Program-made: the position numbers and the translations under genes
In this document: piece after piece, positions 55,625 to 64,000 of the stretch
How the letters are laid out: each line of letters begins with the position of its first letter
How positions within the stretch are numbered: the stretch's first letter is position 1
The notes under the pieces: generated by a model
What the model was told of the DNA's origin: nothing
Database searches by the model: none
Seen by the model: the letters and a program-made list of their open reading frames with translations, nothing else
Virus record (IMG/VR): IMGVR_UViG_3300027969_000050
Span: 62,001-126,000 of that record
DNA length: 64,000 bases
Direction: 5' to 3' (one strand)
Source: a virus

Positions 55625-55655
55625 GCATCCTCTGTTGACATCCGACAGGGGATGC
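55625..55655 (+). terminator. Rho-independent terminator
   Basis: 11-bp stem GCATCCTCTGT / ACAGGGGATGC (one G-U pair), 9-base loop, followed by TTTATCTTCTTTCT. It ends the holin-like gene as a single-gene unit. Confidence 0.8.
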
Positions 55656-55671
55656 TTTATCTTCTTTCTGA

Positions 55672-55980
55672 ATGGATCTTAAACCTTATCAGATCTGCCG
55701 TAGTAATGACGGCTGGGTACCGGTCAAGATCCACTCCAGCACGAACTCAGATTTGATGTATCGAGTGTACGTCAATCCTTGGGGTCAAGAGCATGAAAAT
55801 ATATGCGAGTGCAGGGGATACACATACACCGGGCATTGCAAACATCAACTGCTTGCGGCTGATAGCGTATGTGGGTGGAGTGAGCTGGATTGCGTTGATC
55901 AGCAAACTCCTGAGCAGATCAAAAATCGCCAATGTCCACGATGCGGTGGACCTACAAAGATCGAGGTCGAAATTGATTGA
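55672..55980 (+). CDS. SWIM zinc-finger protein, 102 aa
   Basis: CECRGYTYTGHCKH (CxC then CxH) is a SWIM finger. The C-terminus adds a CPRCGG half ribbon. SWIM proteins bind DNA or act as recombination cofactors. It is first in the rightward replication block and overlaps the next gene. A second SWIM protein is at 26723. Confidence 0.7.
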   Translation: MDLKPYQICRSNDGWVPVKIHSSTNSDLMYRVYVNPWGQEHENICECRGYTYTGHCKHQLLAADSVCGWSELDCVDQQTPEQIKNRQCPRCGGPTKIEVEID

Positions 55981-56389
55981 TGACGAGAACGAGCTTAATG
56001 AAGTAACTACCCTGCTTGGTAGTTCGTATAAAAAGATGAAGGAATCCGAGAAGGAAAAGAATCGGCTCAAAGAGGAATTCTTCCGCATGATCGACAACAG
56101 TGTCGGTGAGGGAGAGGCTTTTGAATACGTCAACAAAACTGATGGGCTGGTGTATTCCCGCCAGATCAGCAACGGCGCTCCGCTTCTAGACGACGAGCGG
56201 CTTCGAGAAGAAGACCCTGAGCTTTGGGATCAAATCACATACATCCCTGAGCCAGAGCGAACTCTTAAGCCTCTGGACGAACTAGATCCAGAACTACTTG
56301 CCAAGGTCGGCAGTTACCTGATCACTGGGCGAGTCACAACCAAGCTTGGCGCCCCAAGAAAGGCAAAGCCAGAAGAACTTGCCGGATGA
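55973..56389 (+). CDS. Hypothetical coiled-coil protein, 138 aa
   Basis: Start TTG 55973 with GAGG upstream, overlapping the SWIM stop; a longer frame from 55793 lies inside the SWIM gene. The first 45 residues are a charged coiled coil (KKMKESEKEKNRLKEEF). The rest is a mixed fold with LDELDPELLAKVGSYL. Found in a replication block; function unknown. Confidence 0.55.
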   Translation: MIDDENELNEVTTLLGSSYKKMKESEKEKNRLKEEFFRMIDNSVGEGEAFEYVNKTDGLVYSRQISNGAPLLDDERLREEDPELWDQITYIPEPERTLKPLDELDPELLAKVGSYLITGRVTTKLGAPRKAKPEELAG

Positions 56390-56646
56390 GCGATAAGTTC
56401 TACTTCACCGTCACGGACCTTGCTCGAATGATGAACAAGTCTCCGGTAACGGTTAGAAGCTGGGAGCGCAAAGGGTTGATCTCCCTGCCGCGAGATTCGG
56501 GCGGCGATAGAAAGATGTCTATCGAGGACGTCAAGAATACTGCGACCATTGCCAAGCAGTTAGGGCGCATACCAGAATCTAGACTAGAGCTGATAGTGTC
56601 TGCCCTAACGCTGCTCTCATATATAGAGAAGGAGAACAAGAAATGA
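56386..56646 (+). CDS. MerR-like HTH protein, 86 aa
   Basis: FTVTDLARMMNKSPVTVRSWERKGLI..RDSGGDRKMSIEDV is a winged helix-turn-helix of the MerR/excisionase type, with the expected R-W-E and wing. It probably binds DNA as a regulator of the replication block. Overlaps both neighbours by ATGA. Confidence 0.65.
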   Translation: MSDKFYFTVTDLARMMNKSPVTVRSWERKGLISLPRDSGGDRKMSIEDVKNTATIAKQLGRIPESRLELIVSALTLLSYIEKENKK

Positions 56647-57221
56647 AAATCGCACTAATCGGGGCGCCGGGATCCGGCAAAACCCAACTAGCCAAAGAAA
56701 TTGCAAAAGAGCTAGACCTCAAAATTGTTGATGGCTATGCGGAAGCGTGGAGCGAGCGAACCGGCCTTACAGTCGGCTTCACGGGAGGCTACACGCATTC
56801 GCTAGGCGTAGCCCTTGAACGAATCTTTAAAGAGCGCGAGCTAGAGGACGACTTTGTAACCTGCGGATCAACTCTAGATAGCTTGCTCTACATGGCTCTG
56901 ATGTCGCTCAGCAACCCTAACAATGTTGAGTTCATTCGTGCGAAGTCCTACATGGAAGTTCTCTCAATGCTTTTCTATGACTTCTGGGGATACGATCACG
57001 TTTTCTTTTGCAGGCTATACGCGGAAGAGCCAGATGGAACTACAGAGAAGAACGCCAAAGAGCTGCTTAGTGGTTTTGAACTAAGCGGGGCAATTAAGTA
57101 TGACTCTGAGGTCGAGGCCACACTGAAGTCATTCTTTAACGTGAAATACACGGAACTTCCAAAGGACGAGCGACTCAAGTTCGTAATGGAGACGATCAAT
57201 GATGCAAGTCAAGACAAGTAG
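56643..57221 (+). CDS. P-loop kinase-like NTPase, 192 aa
   Basis: Walker A is IGAPGSGKTQLA (6-17). A LYAEEPDGTTEKN region resembles the lid of nucleotide or NadR-like kinases. Length fits nucleotide kinases. Substrate unknown. It overlaps the loader gene by 23 bases. Confidence 0.6.
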   Translation: MKIALIGAPGSGKTQLAKEIAKELDLKIVDGYAEAWSERTGLTVGFTGGYTHSLGVALERIFKERELEDDFVTCGSTLDSLLYMALMSLSNPNNVEFIRAKSYMEVLSMLFYDFWGYDHVFFCRLYAEEPDGTTEKNAKELLSGFELSGAIKYDSEVEATLKSFFNVKYTELPKDERLKFVMETINDASQDK

Positions 57222-58023
57222 TCTGCGAAGGCTTTCAGACGTCGAATACGCCGAGGTCGAAGCCAAGGCAAGAATGTCCGGTGTTGGACTGAATAAATGC
57301 CCGACCTGCAAATCCACTGAAATTGAGATAGAGCCGGGAATCGCGGTATGGCCAGACGAATGTACCTATCGTTACAAAGGCCAAGTTTTCCAGTGCGATT
57401 GTAAAAATCAGATGGCGCTGCGTCGTCAATACCTTCTAGCGGGAATCCCAGACCAGTACATGCGACTCGATTGGGGCGACTTTGTCGGATCCCAAGAGAC
57501 TAGAGACGCGGTTAACTCATACATCTCTAACTGGGAGACGCTCAAAGACAACGGTCTTGGAATTGAGTTCGGGGGCAAGGGTCTTGGCATCGGGAAGACG
57601 TTCTGCGCCACTCACATCGGTAAGGAAATAATCAAGCAGGGCCAGAGGGTCCTCTTTATTCCCTTTGTTGAGATGATTAGCGCGTTTAATAAGCCGAACG
57701 CAGATGAGCTTGAGAACCGCCTAAGGGAGACCACGTTCCTTGTTTTGGACGAAATTATCCCTCCGGTATCGGAGAAGCAAGGCAATTTGTTCTCAACTCG
57801 TTATGAAGCAATTATCAGACACCGAACAAATTACAATCTGCCGACGATCATCACGACAAACCTGACCGAGGCTGACCTGTATGATAATTACTCGAGGACA
57901 TACTCTCTACTAGCAGCAAAACAGATTCGTATTGACATGGGCGGGAAAGATGCTAGGGTCAGCCGACTGGGAAATGAGAATTTCGAAATGGCGCTAAATG
58001 GAGAGGTCCGGCCACTAACTTGA
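57199..58023 (+). CDS. DnaC-like helicase loader, 274 aa
   Basis: N-terminal zinc finger CPTCKS..CDCKN. The AAA+ core has GGKGLGIGKTFCATHI (Walker A, about 129-144), FLVLDEII (Walker B) and TIITTNLTEADL (sensor I). This is the DnaC/IstB-type layout. It loads the DnaB-like helicase encoded directly after it; the stop overlaps the helicase start (TGATG). Confidence 0.75.
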   Translation: MMQVKTSSLRRLSDVEYAEVEAKARMSGVGLNKCPTCKSTEIEIEPGIAVWPDECTYRYKGQVFQCDCKNQMALRRQYLLAGIPDQYMRLDWGDFVGSQETRDAVNSYISNWETLKDNGLGIEFGGKGLGIGKTFCATHIGKEIIKQGQRVLFIPFVEMISAFNKPNADELENRLRETTFLVLDEIIPPVSEKQGNLFSTRYEAIIRHRTNYNLPTIITTNLTEADLYDNYSRTYSLLAAKQIRIDMGGKDARVSRLGNENFEMALNGEVRPLT

Positions 58024-59267
58024 TGACCGAGAAAACGTACAATCTTGATCTAGACGCAGAGTTCATCAACCACCTTGCGGTTCAAAAGTCCGTTGAGGAC
58101 ATTCAGGGCGAGCAGATTTCTAACAGGCTGCTGGTAGATAAAACCGCTCAAGATATATTCCTATGGCAGCTTGATCACATCAAGCAACACGGAGAGCCTG
58201 CTTCTGGCGCGGTCCTTCAAGACCAGTTCCCTAGGTGGAACTTTGAGGCTCCACAAAGCGCGGTAAAGGATCTGATTGACCGTCTTCGTGAACGCTTTGT
58301 AAGGAACGCCGGTCGAGAGTCCGTGAAGCGGATTGCTGATATGACGGTTGTTGAGCCTCTAGAAATGGCAAAGGCCATGATCGAGGAAGGAAGGAACCTA
58401 GCCGAGCTTACGACTCGACGAGGCGAAGTAATGGGAACCGGCGATTTCGGAAGGGCAATGTCGGCCTATGATCGCCGTGTACTTGAAGGCAAAGGCCCAA
58501 GCCTAGGATTTGACGAGCTGGACCAGCACTTCTTCGGAATGCGCGGCGTGACCTTCCTTATGGCGGCGCCAAAGACCTATAAGTCATGGTTCACGATCAA
58601 CGCCGTTGCCAAAAACATTGCTGGCGGGGGCAACCCCTACCTTTACTCGCTAGAACTTCCAGCGGAAGAGTCGGACATGCGCCTTCGCTGTATGGCAGCA
58701 AACGTTCCCTATTGGAAGTACCTGCACAGCAAGCTAGACAATGACGACCGCAAAAAGATTCGTCAGGCTTCTGAGATTATGGACGAAAACGGCTCCTACC
58801 GAGTAGAGAAGCCTCAAGTTGGAGAGCGCAGTGTTACCCGTATGGTTGAGCGAGCAATCAACTCCGGGGCAAGCTCAATTTTTATTGACCAGCTCCAATA
58901 CGTCGAATCATCGGGCGGAGACTCGCTTGGCGCATTGAACAACACTGGAGATTATTTCAACGTCGTCAACGAGCTGCGAAACTACTCCGACACAATTCCG
59001 ATCTTGGTTGTTCACCAGTTTAACCGTTCGGTTATGAGTTCTAAGGAAATGCCAGAAATGCAGCAGGGCAAAGGATCCTCCGCAATTGAAGAGGTCGCCA
59101 CGCTCGCCCTTGGCCTCTGGGCCAACAAAGAAATGCGGGCAAACAACATTGTCCAGTTAGGAACACTGGCCTCAAGAAATTATTCTTATAAAGCTTGGGA
59201 CATTGACGTTGAGCTGTCTCGCGGAACCTCGTTCACGATGATTGGCGAAACGCAAGACGAAGAATGA
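58023..59267 (+). CDS. DnaB-like replicative helicase, 414 aa
   Basis: Start ATG 58023 overlaps the loader stop. A helical N-terminal domain (1-120) is followed by a RecA core: AAPKTYKSWF (unusual Walker A with Tyr in place of Gly, about residue 181), SIFIDQLQYVES (Walker B), and ILVVHQFNRSVMSSKE (motif H3). It unwinds the replication fork. Operon order loader-helicase-primase supports the call. Confidence 0.75.
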   Translation: MTEKTYNLDLDAEFINHLAVQKSVEDIQGEQISNRLLVDKTAQDIFLWQLDHIKQHGEPASGAVLQDQFPRWNFEAPQSAVKDLIDRLRERFVRNAGRESVKRIADMTVVEPLEMAKAMIEEGRNLAELTTRRGEVMGTGDFGRAMSAYDRRVLEGKGPSLGFDELDQHFFGMRGVTFLMAAPKTYKSWFTINAVAKNIAGGGNPYLYSLELPAEESDMRLRCMAANVPYWKYLHSKLDNDDRKKIRQASEIMDENGSYRVEKPQVGERSVTRMVERAINSGASSIFIDQLQYVESSGGDSLGALNNTGDYFNVVNELRNYSDTIPILVVHQFNRSVMSSKEMPEMQQGKGSSAIEEVATLALGLWANKEMRANNIVQLGTLASRNYSYKAWDIDVELSRGTSFTMIGETQDEE

Positions 59268-60262
59268 AATACTCAGAATTTGTCCACGACATCGACGTTG
59301 AGGCAGTTGAAGAGGAACTTGGCTTAGAGGCTATTGACGTCAAAAAGTCAGAGTCCCGACACTACTGTCCGTTGCCCAATGGCAATCACAACAACGGCGA
59401 CACAAGTGGAAAGTTCTACATTAATCGCGATATGCGGGTTTATAACTGCTGGGTTTGCGGAGGCGGAAACCTAGTCAGTTTGGTCTGCGAGATGAAAGAT
59501 ATCTCGCCAGAAGATGCGATTGAGTGGCTTTGGGGTTTCACCCGCCCAAAAAATCAGTCCACGGAGCAATTCAAAGACGAGATCATGGACATTCTGTCCG
59601 AAGACGATCATCAGGAAGACGTTCTTCCTCATTACTCCGAAAGAGTTCTTGCCAAGTACAAAGACAACCACCATTCGTGGTTTGAAGAACGGCACATCTC
59701 AGATTCGGTCAAAGAGCGATATGGGGTCTGTTTTGCACCAGACGCAAAACGATACGGACCCGACCAAATAACCTATGAAGGACCATCAATAATTATTCCT
59801 CATTTTTGGCAGGGGCGGCTCGTTGGATGGCAGAACAGATGGTTGTCGTCCACTCGACCCAAATGGGTTCCTAAATACACCAACACGCCAGACCTGCCAA
59901 AGAAACACACGTTGTTTGGATGGGATCAGGTCAAGGACGAGCAGGAGGTTCCTCTTATTATTGTGGAGTCAGCCCCGACAGTGCTTTTCCTAGCCAGCCA
60001 AGGACTGCCAGCGGTCGCAACCTTTGGAGCAAGCGTTAGCGAAGAGCAGATTGCGTACTTGAGGCGATTCCAGAGCGGAATTATTATCGCTCCAGATAAT
60101 GACGCTGCTGGGGCGCATTGTGCGTATGAACTTAGCTCAAGGCTAGATAAATTTATTCCTGTGATGCAGCTTCCTCCAGTCACTGGCGGCGAGGGATCCG
60201 ATCTTGGAGACTTAGAACCAAGTCAGCTAAAAGACTTCTTTCAGCAGGTTTATCTCGTATAA
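59264..60262 (+). CDS. DnaG-like primase, 332 aa
   Basis: CHC2 zinc finger: Cys35, His42, Cys62, Cys65 (CPLPNGNH..CWVC). The Toprim-type core has LIIVESAP (Glu) and APDNDAAG (Asp-x-Asp). Primer synthesis at the fork is expected. Shorter than bacterial DnaG, without a clear helicase-binding domain. Coupled to the helicase by ATGA. Confidence 0.75.
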   Translation: MKYSEFVHDIDVEAVEEELGLEAIDVKKSESRHYCPLPNGNHNNGDTSGKFYINRDMRVYNCWVCGGGNLVSLVCEMKDISPEDAIEWLWGFTRPKNQSTEQFKDEIMDILSEDDHQEDVLPHYSERVLAKYKDNHHSWFEERHISDSVKERYGVCFAPDAKRYGPDQITYEGPSIIIPHFWQGRLVGWQNRWLSSTRPKWVPKYTNTPDLPKKHTLFGWDQVKDEQEVPLIIVESAPTVLFLASQGLPAVATFGASVSEEQIAYLRRFQSGIIIAPDNDAAGAHCAYELSSRLDKFIPVMQLPPVTGGEGSDLGDLEPSQLKDFFQQVYLV

Positions 60263-60278
60263 CCCGCACTTAATTGAT

Positions 60279-60437
60279 ATGGGATTCAAGAAATTCAACA
60301 GGTCCGAAAAGACTTCAGTCCTTCCTCAAGAAGAACTCAGTGAGATCGAAAAAACGCTCGCTCGCACCGGGAAGGCCTCAGTCGCAGACCTATCTGAAAA
60401 AGAACGAAAAGAATTATCTAAAAAGCTTGACAGATAG
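60279..60437 (+). CDS. Hypothetical charged protein, 52 aa
   Basis: MGFKKFNRSEKTSVLPQEELSEIEKTL... is an all-helical Lys/Glu protein. It begins 17 bases after the primase. No strong Shine-Dalgarno; role unknown. Confidence 0.5.
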   Translation: MGFKKFNRSEKTSVLPQEELSEIEKTLARTGKASVADLSEKERKELSKKLDR

Positions 60438-60443
60438 TTTTTC

Positions 60444-60465
60444 GTCCGGTAGTTTGTTGTAGAGC
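60444..60465 (+). promoter_or_regulatory. Possible weak promoter related to GTCCGAC type
   Basis: TTTTTC-GTCCGGT (60444-60450), nine bases, then TAGAGC. It is one base longer in spacing than the cassette promoters. It would drive the SSB-like gene with the hairpins in its leader. Confidence 0.35.
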
Positions 60466-60504
60466 CTCAAAGAGGCTAATTAAAGATACAGCCTCAAAGA
60501 GGCT
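60463..60504 (+). repeat. Two tandem identical hairpins in the leader of the SSB-like gene
   Basis: AGCCTC-AAA-GAGGCT occurs twice (60463-60477 and 60490-60504), twelve bases apart, each a perfect 6-bp stem with AAA loop. They end 18 bases before ATG 60523. A likely RNA element for translational self-control or mRNA stability. Confidence 0.65.
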
Positions 60505-60522
60505 ACAAGACAAGGAGAAAAG

Positions 60523-61488
60523 ATGCCCCAGTTCCAACGCGGTGTGACTGCTATTCAGCAGTCGATGAATACCGGAGGGTCAGGCTTTAAGCCATTCGCT
60601 CCGGACATTAGTTGGCGGGAAGACGGCGAGTCGAAGTTCATTCAGATTATCTCGCCAGCAGAAGATATTCCAATGGTCTCGCTTCACGACTGGATTCCTG
60701 TAGGGACCCACAAGAGCGGCAAGACCAAGTACGAGGCGTTCATGTCTCGCAAGGATGCTGGAATTGGCGAGAACTACGATGATCTTGAGGATCGTCTTGG
60801 GTCGAAGCCTCGTATCCGTGGAATCGGCGTAGCAGTTGAGCTAGAGCCAGTTCTGGAAACCGTTAAGAACCGTCAGCGGCCCGTTGGGTTTACCGTTAAG
60901 CTGGAGACCTACAACCGCAAGAACGCAGAGGGCGTAGAGGAAACCGTAACGGCTCCTCGTGTTGGTCTGATTACTCAGTCCTCGCATCTGTTCTGGGGCT
61001 GGGTTGCCAGCTTTGAAGAGAACAACGCTCCAATCGTCGAGACGCCTTTGCAGGTAACTCGTCGTGGTAAGTCAACGAACACTCGTTATGACTTTATTGC
61101 GTTCGAAGAGAAGCCAGTTGACTTCTCGGCGCTTCTCGACAACATCGATGGTATTTCATATCTAAATGGGATGCGCGATGAAGTCAAGACAAGCATCGCA
61201 TCGGCTGAAAGTGATCTTGACAGCGCGATCATTGTCGGACGTGCAATTCTCGAGCATCGTCTTGAGGAGCTTGGCGATTGGGACCGTTACAAGGAGCTTA
61301 TTACTCCAATTCAGGAGCTTAACCTCCGTTTCGGTGGCACTACGCCAACCAAGACAGCAGCGCCAGTGGCGGCTGTTACACCGCCGTCAGCAGAGGTAGA
61401 GGCTGCCTCGCAGCCGGACTCAGCAGCAAGCGCAACAAAGCTTGACGCTTTCCGCAAGCTTCAAGAGCGTTTGGATACTGACGAGTAA
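60523..61488 (+). CDS. Single-stranded DNA-binding protein-like, 321 aa
   Basis: Start ATG 60523 with AAGGAG upstream. The core is beta-rich with aromatic residues (SHLFWGWVASFEENN, VGFTVKLETYNRK), followed by helices. The C-terminal 40 residues are Ala/Pro-rich and end KLQERLDTDE, an acidic tail as in SSBs. Position after primase and before RNase H supports an SSB role in the replisome. Not an OB-fold match I can prove. Confidence 0.6.
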   Translation: MPQFQRGVTAIQQSMNTGGSGFKPFAPDISWREDGESKFIQIISPAEDIPMVSLHDWIPVGTHKSGKTKYEAFMSRKDAGIGENYDDLEDRLGSKPRIRGIGVAVELEPVLETVKNRQRPVGFTVKLETYNRKNAEGVEETVTAPRVGLITQSSHLFWGWVASFEENNAPIVETPLQVTRRGKSTNTRYDFIAFEEKPVDFSALLDNIDGISYLNGMRDEVKTSIASAESDLDSAIIVGRAILEHRLEELGDWDRYKELITPIQELNLRFGGTTPTKTAAPVAAVTPPSAEVEAASQPDSAASATKLDAFRKLQERLDTDE

Positions 61489-61758
61489 ATGAATTCGCTT
61501 ACGCCGGAATCCGTTGACTTCGCGTGTGATCGTATCGGAGCTTTTTCGATAATCAATGAGAGCCGACCACTAAATGACAAGGTTGAGTCAATTAGCGTCC
61601 TTTTAGAGGGACTAGGTATCACTGATGATGTGAAGGAACGCATCAACGAAAGACTGAACGATCTGATCACCGATGGAGCGCGGGTTCCGGCGCAGGGCGC
61701 AGTTATGTTTGGCATTCTTGTTGGTCTGTGGATGTCCGAATATGCCAACGATGCTTGA
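61489..61758 (+). CDS. Hypothetical protein, 89 aa
   Basis: Helical protein beginning immediately after the SSB stop. VKERINERLNDLITDG is amphipathic. Overlaps the RNase H start. No family recognised. Confidence 0.55.
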   Translation: MNSLTPESVDFACDRIGAFSIINESRPLNDKVESISVLLEGLGITDDVKERINERLNDLITDGARVPAQGAVMFGILVGLWMSEYANDA

Positions 61759-62653
61759 TCCCTCAGAGGGGGTCGCAATATTTTCTGATGGGAGCTGCAA
61801 CACCAAGGACCGGGTTGGCGGTTGGGCTTGGGTCGCTCTAGACGCCTTTGATGGTATTGAGTGTGGTTCTGGAAGGGTTGAAGACTGCACGAACAACCAG
61901 ATGGAGCTAAAAGCCGTAAGCGAAGGGTTGAAATATTTACATGACCGCTACGGCAGCAGCATTGTCATGATCAATTCTGATAGCAAGTATGTCATTGACA
62001 ACGCTGTCGATAAGTCCAGAAATCGCAAAGTAAATTTGGATTATTGGAAGACCTTAGATGAGGCCGAGGCTCTACACGAGCATCTGGCTTATGTTCATGT
62101 CAAAGGACATAGTGACAACTTATACAATGAATTTGCTGACCATTTGGCTAACATGGCTAGGAACGGATCACCAGCGAAAGCAGCCACAAACACTCCGGCG
62201 CAAGCGGCTACCGTTATGGAATGTCCGACCTGTAAAGGCAGTGGTCACGTTGACCCCAAAGAGCTAGTTAGAAAACTAAACAAAAAATCAGGTGCGGTTG
62301 GCGGATCTCATCCCAAAACTGCGAAAAACGCAGCGACGGCAAACATTCCTAGATTTGGTACACAGCGCTGGAAAATTCTGAACGCCCTTGCAAGCTCAGT
62401 TGACGGATTGACAGCGGCTCAGGTTGAAATTCAAATTAAGCAAGCTGGTGTTTGGAATCGAAACGTAGCGGCAACACGTCTTGGCGAATGTCGAGAGATG
62501 GGCTTGGTGACAGCTAAGTTAGACGCAAAGGGCGAGTATGTAACGCGCAGTACCGGTGGTGACAACCGAGGTGTCGTTCAATACATTACGGACGCTGGTA
62601 GGATGGCGTTGAAAAGTGCCGCTGCCGCCCCCTCCAATAAGGTTACAACATGA
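61742..62653 (+). CDS. RNase HI with zinc knuckle and C-terminal winged helix, 303 aa
   Basis: Start ATG 61742 (ATG 61751 is equally possible). Residues 12-140 are RNase HI: Asp16 (FSDGS), Glu55 (NNQMELKAV), Asp80 (INSDSKYVID), and a late Asp in YNEFADHLANMA. Residues about 160-175 hold CPTCKGSGH. Residues 205-290 form a winged helix (QRWKILNALASSVDGLTAAQVE). It removes RNA primers next to the primase and polymerase genes; the extra domain may bind DNA. Confidence 0.75.
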   Translation: MPTMLDPSEGVAIFSDGSCNTKDRVGGWAWVALDAFDGIECGSGRVEDCTNNQMELKAVSEGLKYLHDRYGSSIVMINSDSKYVIDNAVDKSRNRKVNLDYWKTLDEAEALHEHLAYVHVKGHSDNLYNEFADHLANMARNGSPAKAATNTPAQAATVMECPTCKGSGHVDPKELVRKLNKKSGAVGGSHPKTAKNAATANIPRFGTQRWKILNALASSVDGLTAAQVEIQIKQAGVWNRNVAATRLGECREMGLVTAKLDAKGEYVTRSTGGDNRGVVQYITDAGRMALKSAAAAPSNKVTT

Positions 62654-64000
62654 ACTTTGCCCCAATTCACAACCACACTGAGTATTCCGCACTTGATGGT
62701 CTTGCGTCTTGTAGAGAAATAGCCGAACGGTGTACACAAATTGGTTGCTCTTGCTGCGGTATCTCTGATCATGGAACCGTTGCCGGACACCTAGAGTTCG
62801 CAAAGGTGATGCAGGAATACAAGATCAAGCCGATCTTTGCCTGTGAGCTTTACCACGGAACCAAGACCACCTTCGCTCGCAATGAGCGAGATCAGGCACA
62901 TTTAGTTGCGGGTGCCTTGGACAACGAGGGTCTTCGCAATCTATGGCGCCTAGTCGATTCAGCGGCAACAAACTTTCGTTTTGTAAGCCGTGTCAACTGG
63001 GACCTGCTCAAGCAGTATTCCGATGGGCTTTTTGCCACTAGCGCTTGTATTCAGGGACTTGTGCAGCAGGGCATCAAGAACGGCGATCCGTATGACGCCT
63101 TGAATCGATACCTAGAGATCTACAGGGACAATTTCTATATCGAACTCCACACCTACCCGATGGAGGACCAGAAGGACTACAACTTTGCCCTAGTGCAAAT
63201 CGCCCAAGAGCGTGGGATCCCAATGATCTACGCGACTGACGCCCACTTCGCCTTTCCTGAGCAGTACGAGACTCATGACGCCTATGTGGCAATGCAGACC
63301 GGCCAGACCCTTAATACTCCAATTGATGAACGCAAGATGTGGCACCCCAAGAGCCTTTACATTCAAGACGAGGCTCAGATCAGAGAGTCGCTGTCCTACC
63401 TTCCCGATAGCGCTGTTGATGAAGCCTTGACTAATAGCGGTGAGCTGGCCGACAGGTGTAACGCCATGCCTCCTGAGATCAAGCGTCATCTTCCTGTTTT
63501 CATTCCAAGCGAAAGTCCTTGGCTCGAGTCCAAAAAGACGGCTTCGCAGGTGTTCCTAGATCTCGTGTCTCAGGGCGTTGTTGAGCGATACGGCGAAGAC
63601 GCAAGCGATGAGGTCTGGGGAAGGGCGCTTCAAGAGGCAGAGGTTTTCATCGACGCCGGTCTTGAGCATTATTTCCTTCAGGCTTGGGACTTCTGTCAGT
63701 TCTGCGACGCGGAGGGAATTAAGCGGGGTCCGGGACGAGGATCCGCCGCTGGCGCATTGGTTTCTTACGCGCTTCGGATTACTGACGTGGATCCGATCAG
63801 ATACGGGCTGATCTTTGAGCGCTTCTACAACGCTGGGCGAGAAAAAGGCTTTCCCGACATTGATAACGACTTTCCCGTCAAGGACCGTAAGCGAGTTCGT
63901 GAATACTTGTCGGATCGCTGGGGAGAAAAGGCCGTGCGCCCCATTGGGACGATTACGCGCATGAAGCCGAAGGGCGCCTGCGACCGCACTTACAAGGTCT
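62650..64000 (+). CDS. dnaE: DNA polymerase III alpha subunit, 5' part
   Basis: Starts ATG 62650 overlapping the RNase H stop (ATGA) and runs off the window with about 450 codons. PHP domain at the start: IHNHTEYSALDG and GISDHGTVAGH. The palm begins near GIKRGPGRGSAAGALVSYAL and DIDNDFPVKDRKRV. It is the replicative polymerase of the C family. Last part of the replisome block in view. Confidence 0.85.
   Translation, partial: MNFAPIHNHTEYSALDGLASCREIAERCTQIGCSCCGISDHGTVAGHLEFAKVMQEYKIKPIFACELYHGTKTTFARNERDQAHLVAGALDNEGLRNLWRLVDSAATNFRFVSRVNWDLLKQYSDGLFATSACIQGLVQQGIKNGDPYDALNRYLEIYRDNFYIELHTYPMEDQKDYNFALVQIAQERGIPMIYATDAHFAFPEQYETHDAYVAMQTGQTLNTPIDERKMWHPKSLYIQDEAQIRESLSYLPDSAVDEALTNSGELADRCNAMPPEIKRHLPVFIPSESPWLESKKTASQVFLDLVSQGVVERYGEDASDEVWGRALQEAEVFIDAGLEHYFLQAWDFCQFCDAEGIKRGPGRGSAAGALVSYALRITDVDPIRYGLIFERFYNAGREKGFPDIDNDFPVKDRKRVREYLSDRWGEKAVRPIGTITRMKPKGACDRTYKV

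Noticed and set aside
60463-60504. CRISPR-like pair of repeats
   Set aside because: Only two 15-base copies, 12-base spacing and perfect hairpins; no array and no cas gene.
63190-63489. 99-codon leftward frame
   Set aside because: Antisense of the DNA polymerase III alpha gene.
1-64000. Integrase, excision site or plasmid-type origin
   Set aside because: No tyrosine or serine recombinase, no att-like duplication, no iterons were seen; the MerR-like protein alone is not evidence for lysogeny.

Overview
The window is a 64 kb piece of a large double-stranded DNA tailed phage (Caudoviricetes). It carries a terminase large subunit, a portal protein, tail-collar fibres, an endolysin, a replisome and phage tRNAs, packed as overlapping ATGA/TAATG genes. 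No rRNA, ribosomal protein or host metabolic operon is present, and no integrase, attachment site or CRISPR array was seen. The host is probably an actinobacterium: this is an inference from the actinobacterial-looking secreted NlpC/P60-like protein, the Ku homologue and actinophage-type small proteins. The major capsid protein, prohead protease and tape measure were not recognised and may lie outside the window.

Layout. 0-0.6 kb: two rightward small genes. 0.6-5.0 kb: leftward small genes, including two tandem GIY-YIG-like nucleases and several Cys-rich proteins, driven from promoters of the form GCTTTC-N10-12-TGCTATAC. A symmetric divergent promoter at 5.09-5.16 kb also serves rightward genes to 6.4 kb. 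6.4-8.6 kb: leftward modular 612-aa protein and a 103-aa protein. 8.9-19.6 kb: a rightward cassette of about 18 genes, with eight near-identical promoters (GTCCGAC-N8-TAnAnT). It encodes a MoxR-type AAA+ ATPase, a HExxH-plus-VWA protein, a Ku-like end-binding protein and many small zinc-ribbon proteins, and closes with strong terminators.

19.8-53.5 kb is one long leftward structural block. Read in the direction of transcription it holds: ribonucleotide reductase, three tRNAs and an HNH endonuclease, NlpC/P60-like protein, M15-GH25 endolysin, two collar fibres, a three-repeat protein with its own promoter and terminator, TerL, two large structural proteins, portal, metallophosphoesterase, dNMP kinase, nucleotidase, a PD-(D/E)XK protein, a YunG-like/pseudo-nucleotidyltransferase protein, a nucleotidyltransferase, a fibre-like protein, a SWIM protein and a 2157-aa giant. 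55.4-64 kb is rightward: a holin-like peptide, SWIM protein, MerR-like regulator, P-loop kinase, DnaC-like loader, DnaB-like helicase, DnaG-like primase, SSB-like protein, RNase H and the start of DNA polymerase III alpha.

The most unusual item is the 2157-aa protein. It contains twelve F-x-F-G-[AS] motifs (one is L-x-F-G) at intervals of 101-209 residues. Eleven of the twelve segments carry a G-x4-[FY]-H signature. The last segment is a complete class II tRNA nucleotidyltransferase (CCA-adding enzyme). None of the three phage tRNA genes encodes CCA, so the enzyme could serve them, and the repeated junction motif suggests a processed or modular virion polyprotein. Other unusual points are a ribonucleotide reductase split by an apparent +1 frameshift at UGA, a UAA-anticodon tRNA with a short variable loop, and an HNH gene whose last codons are the tRNA gene itself.
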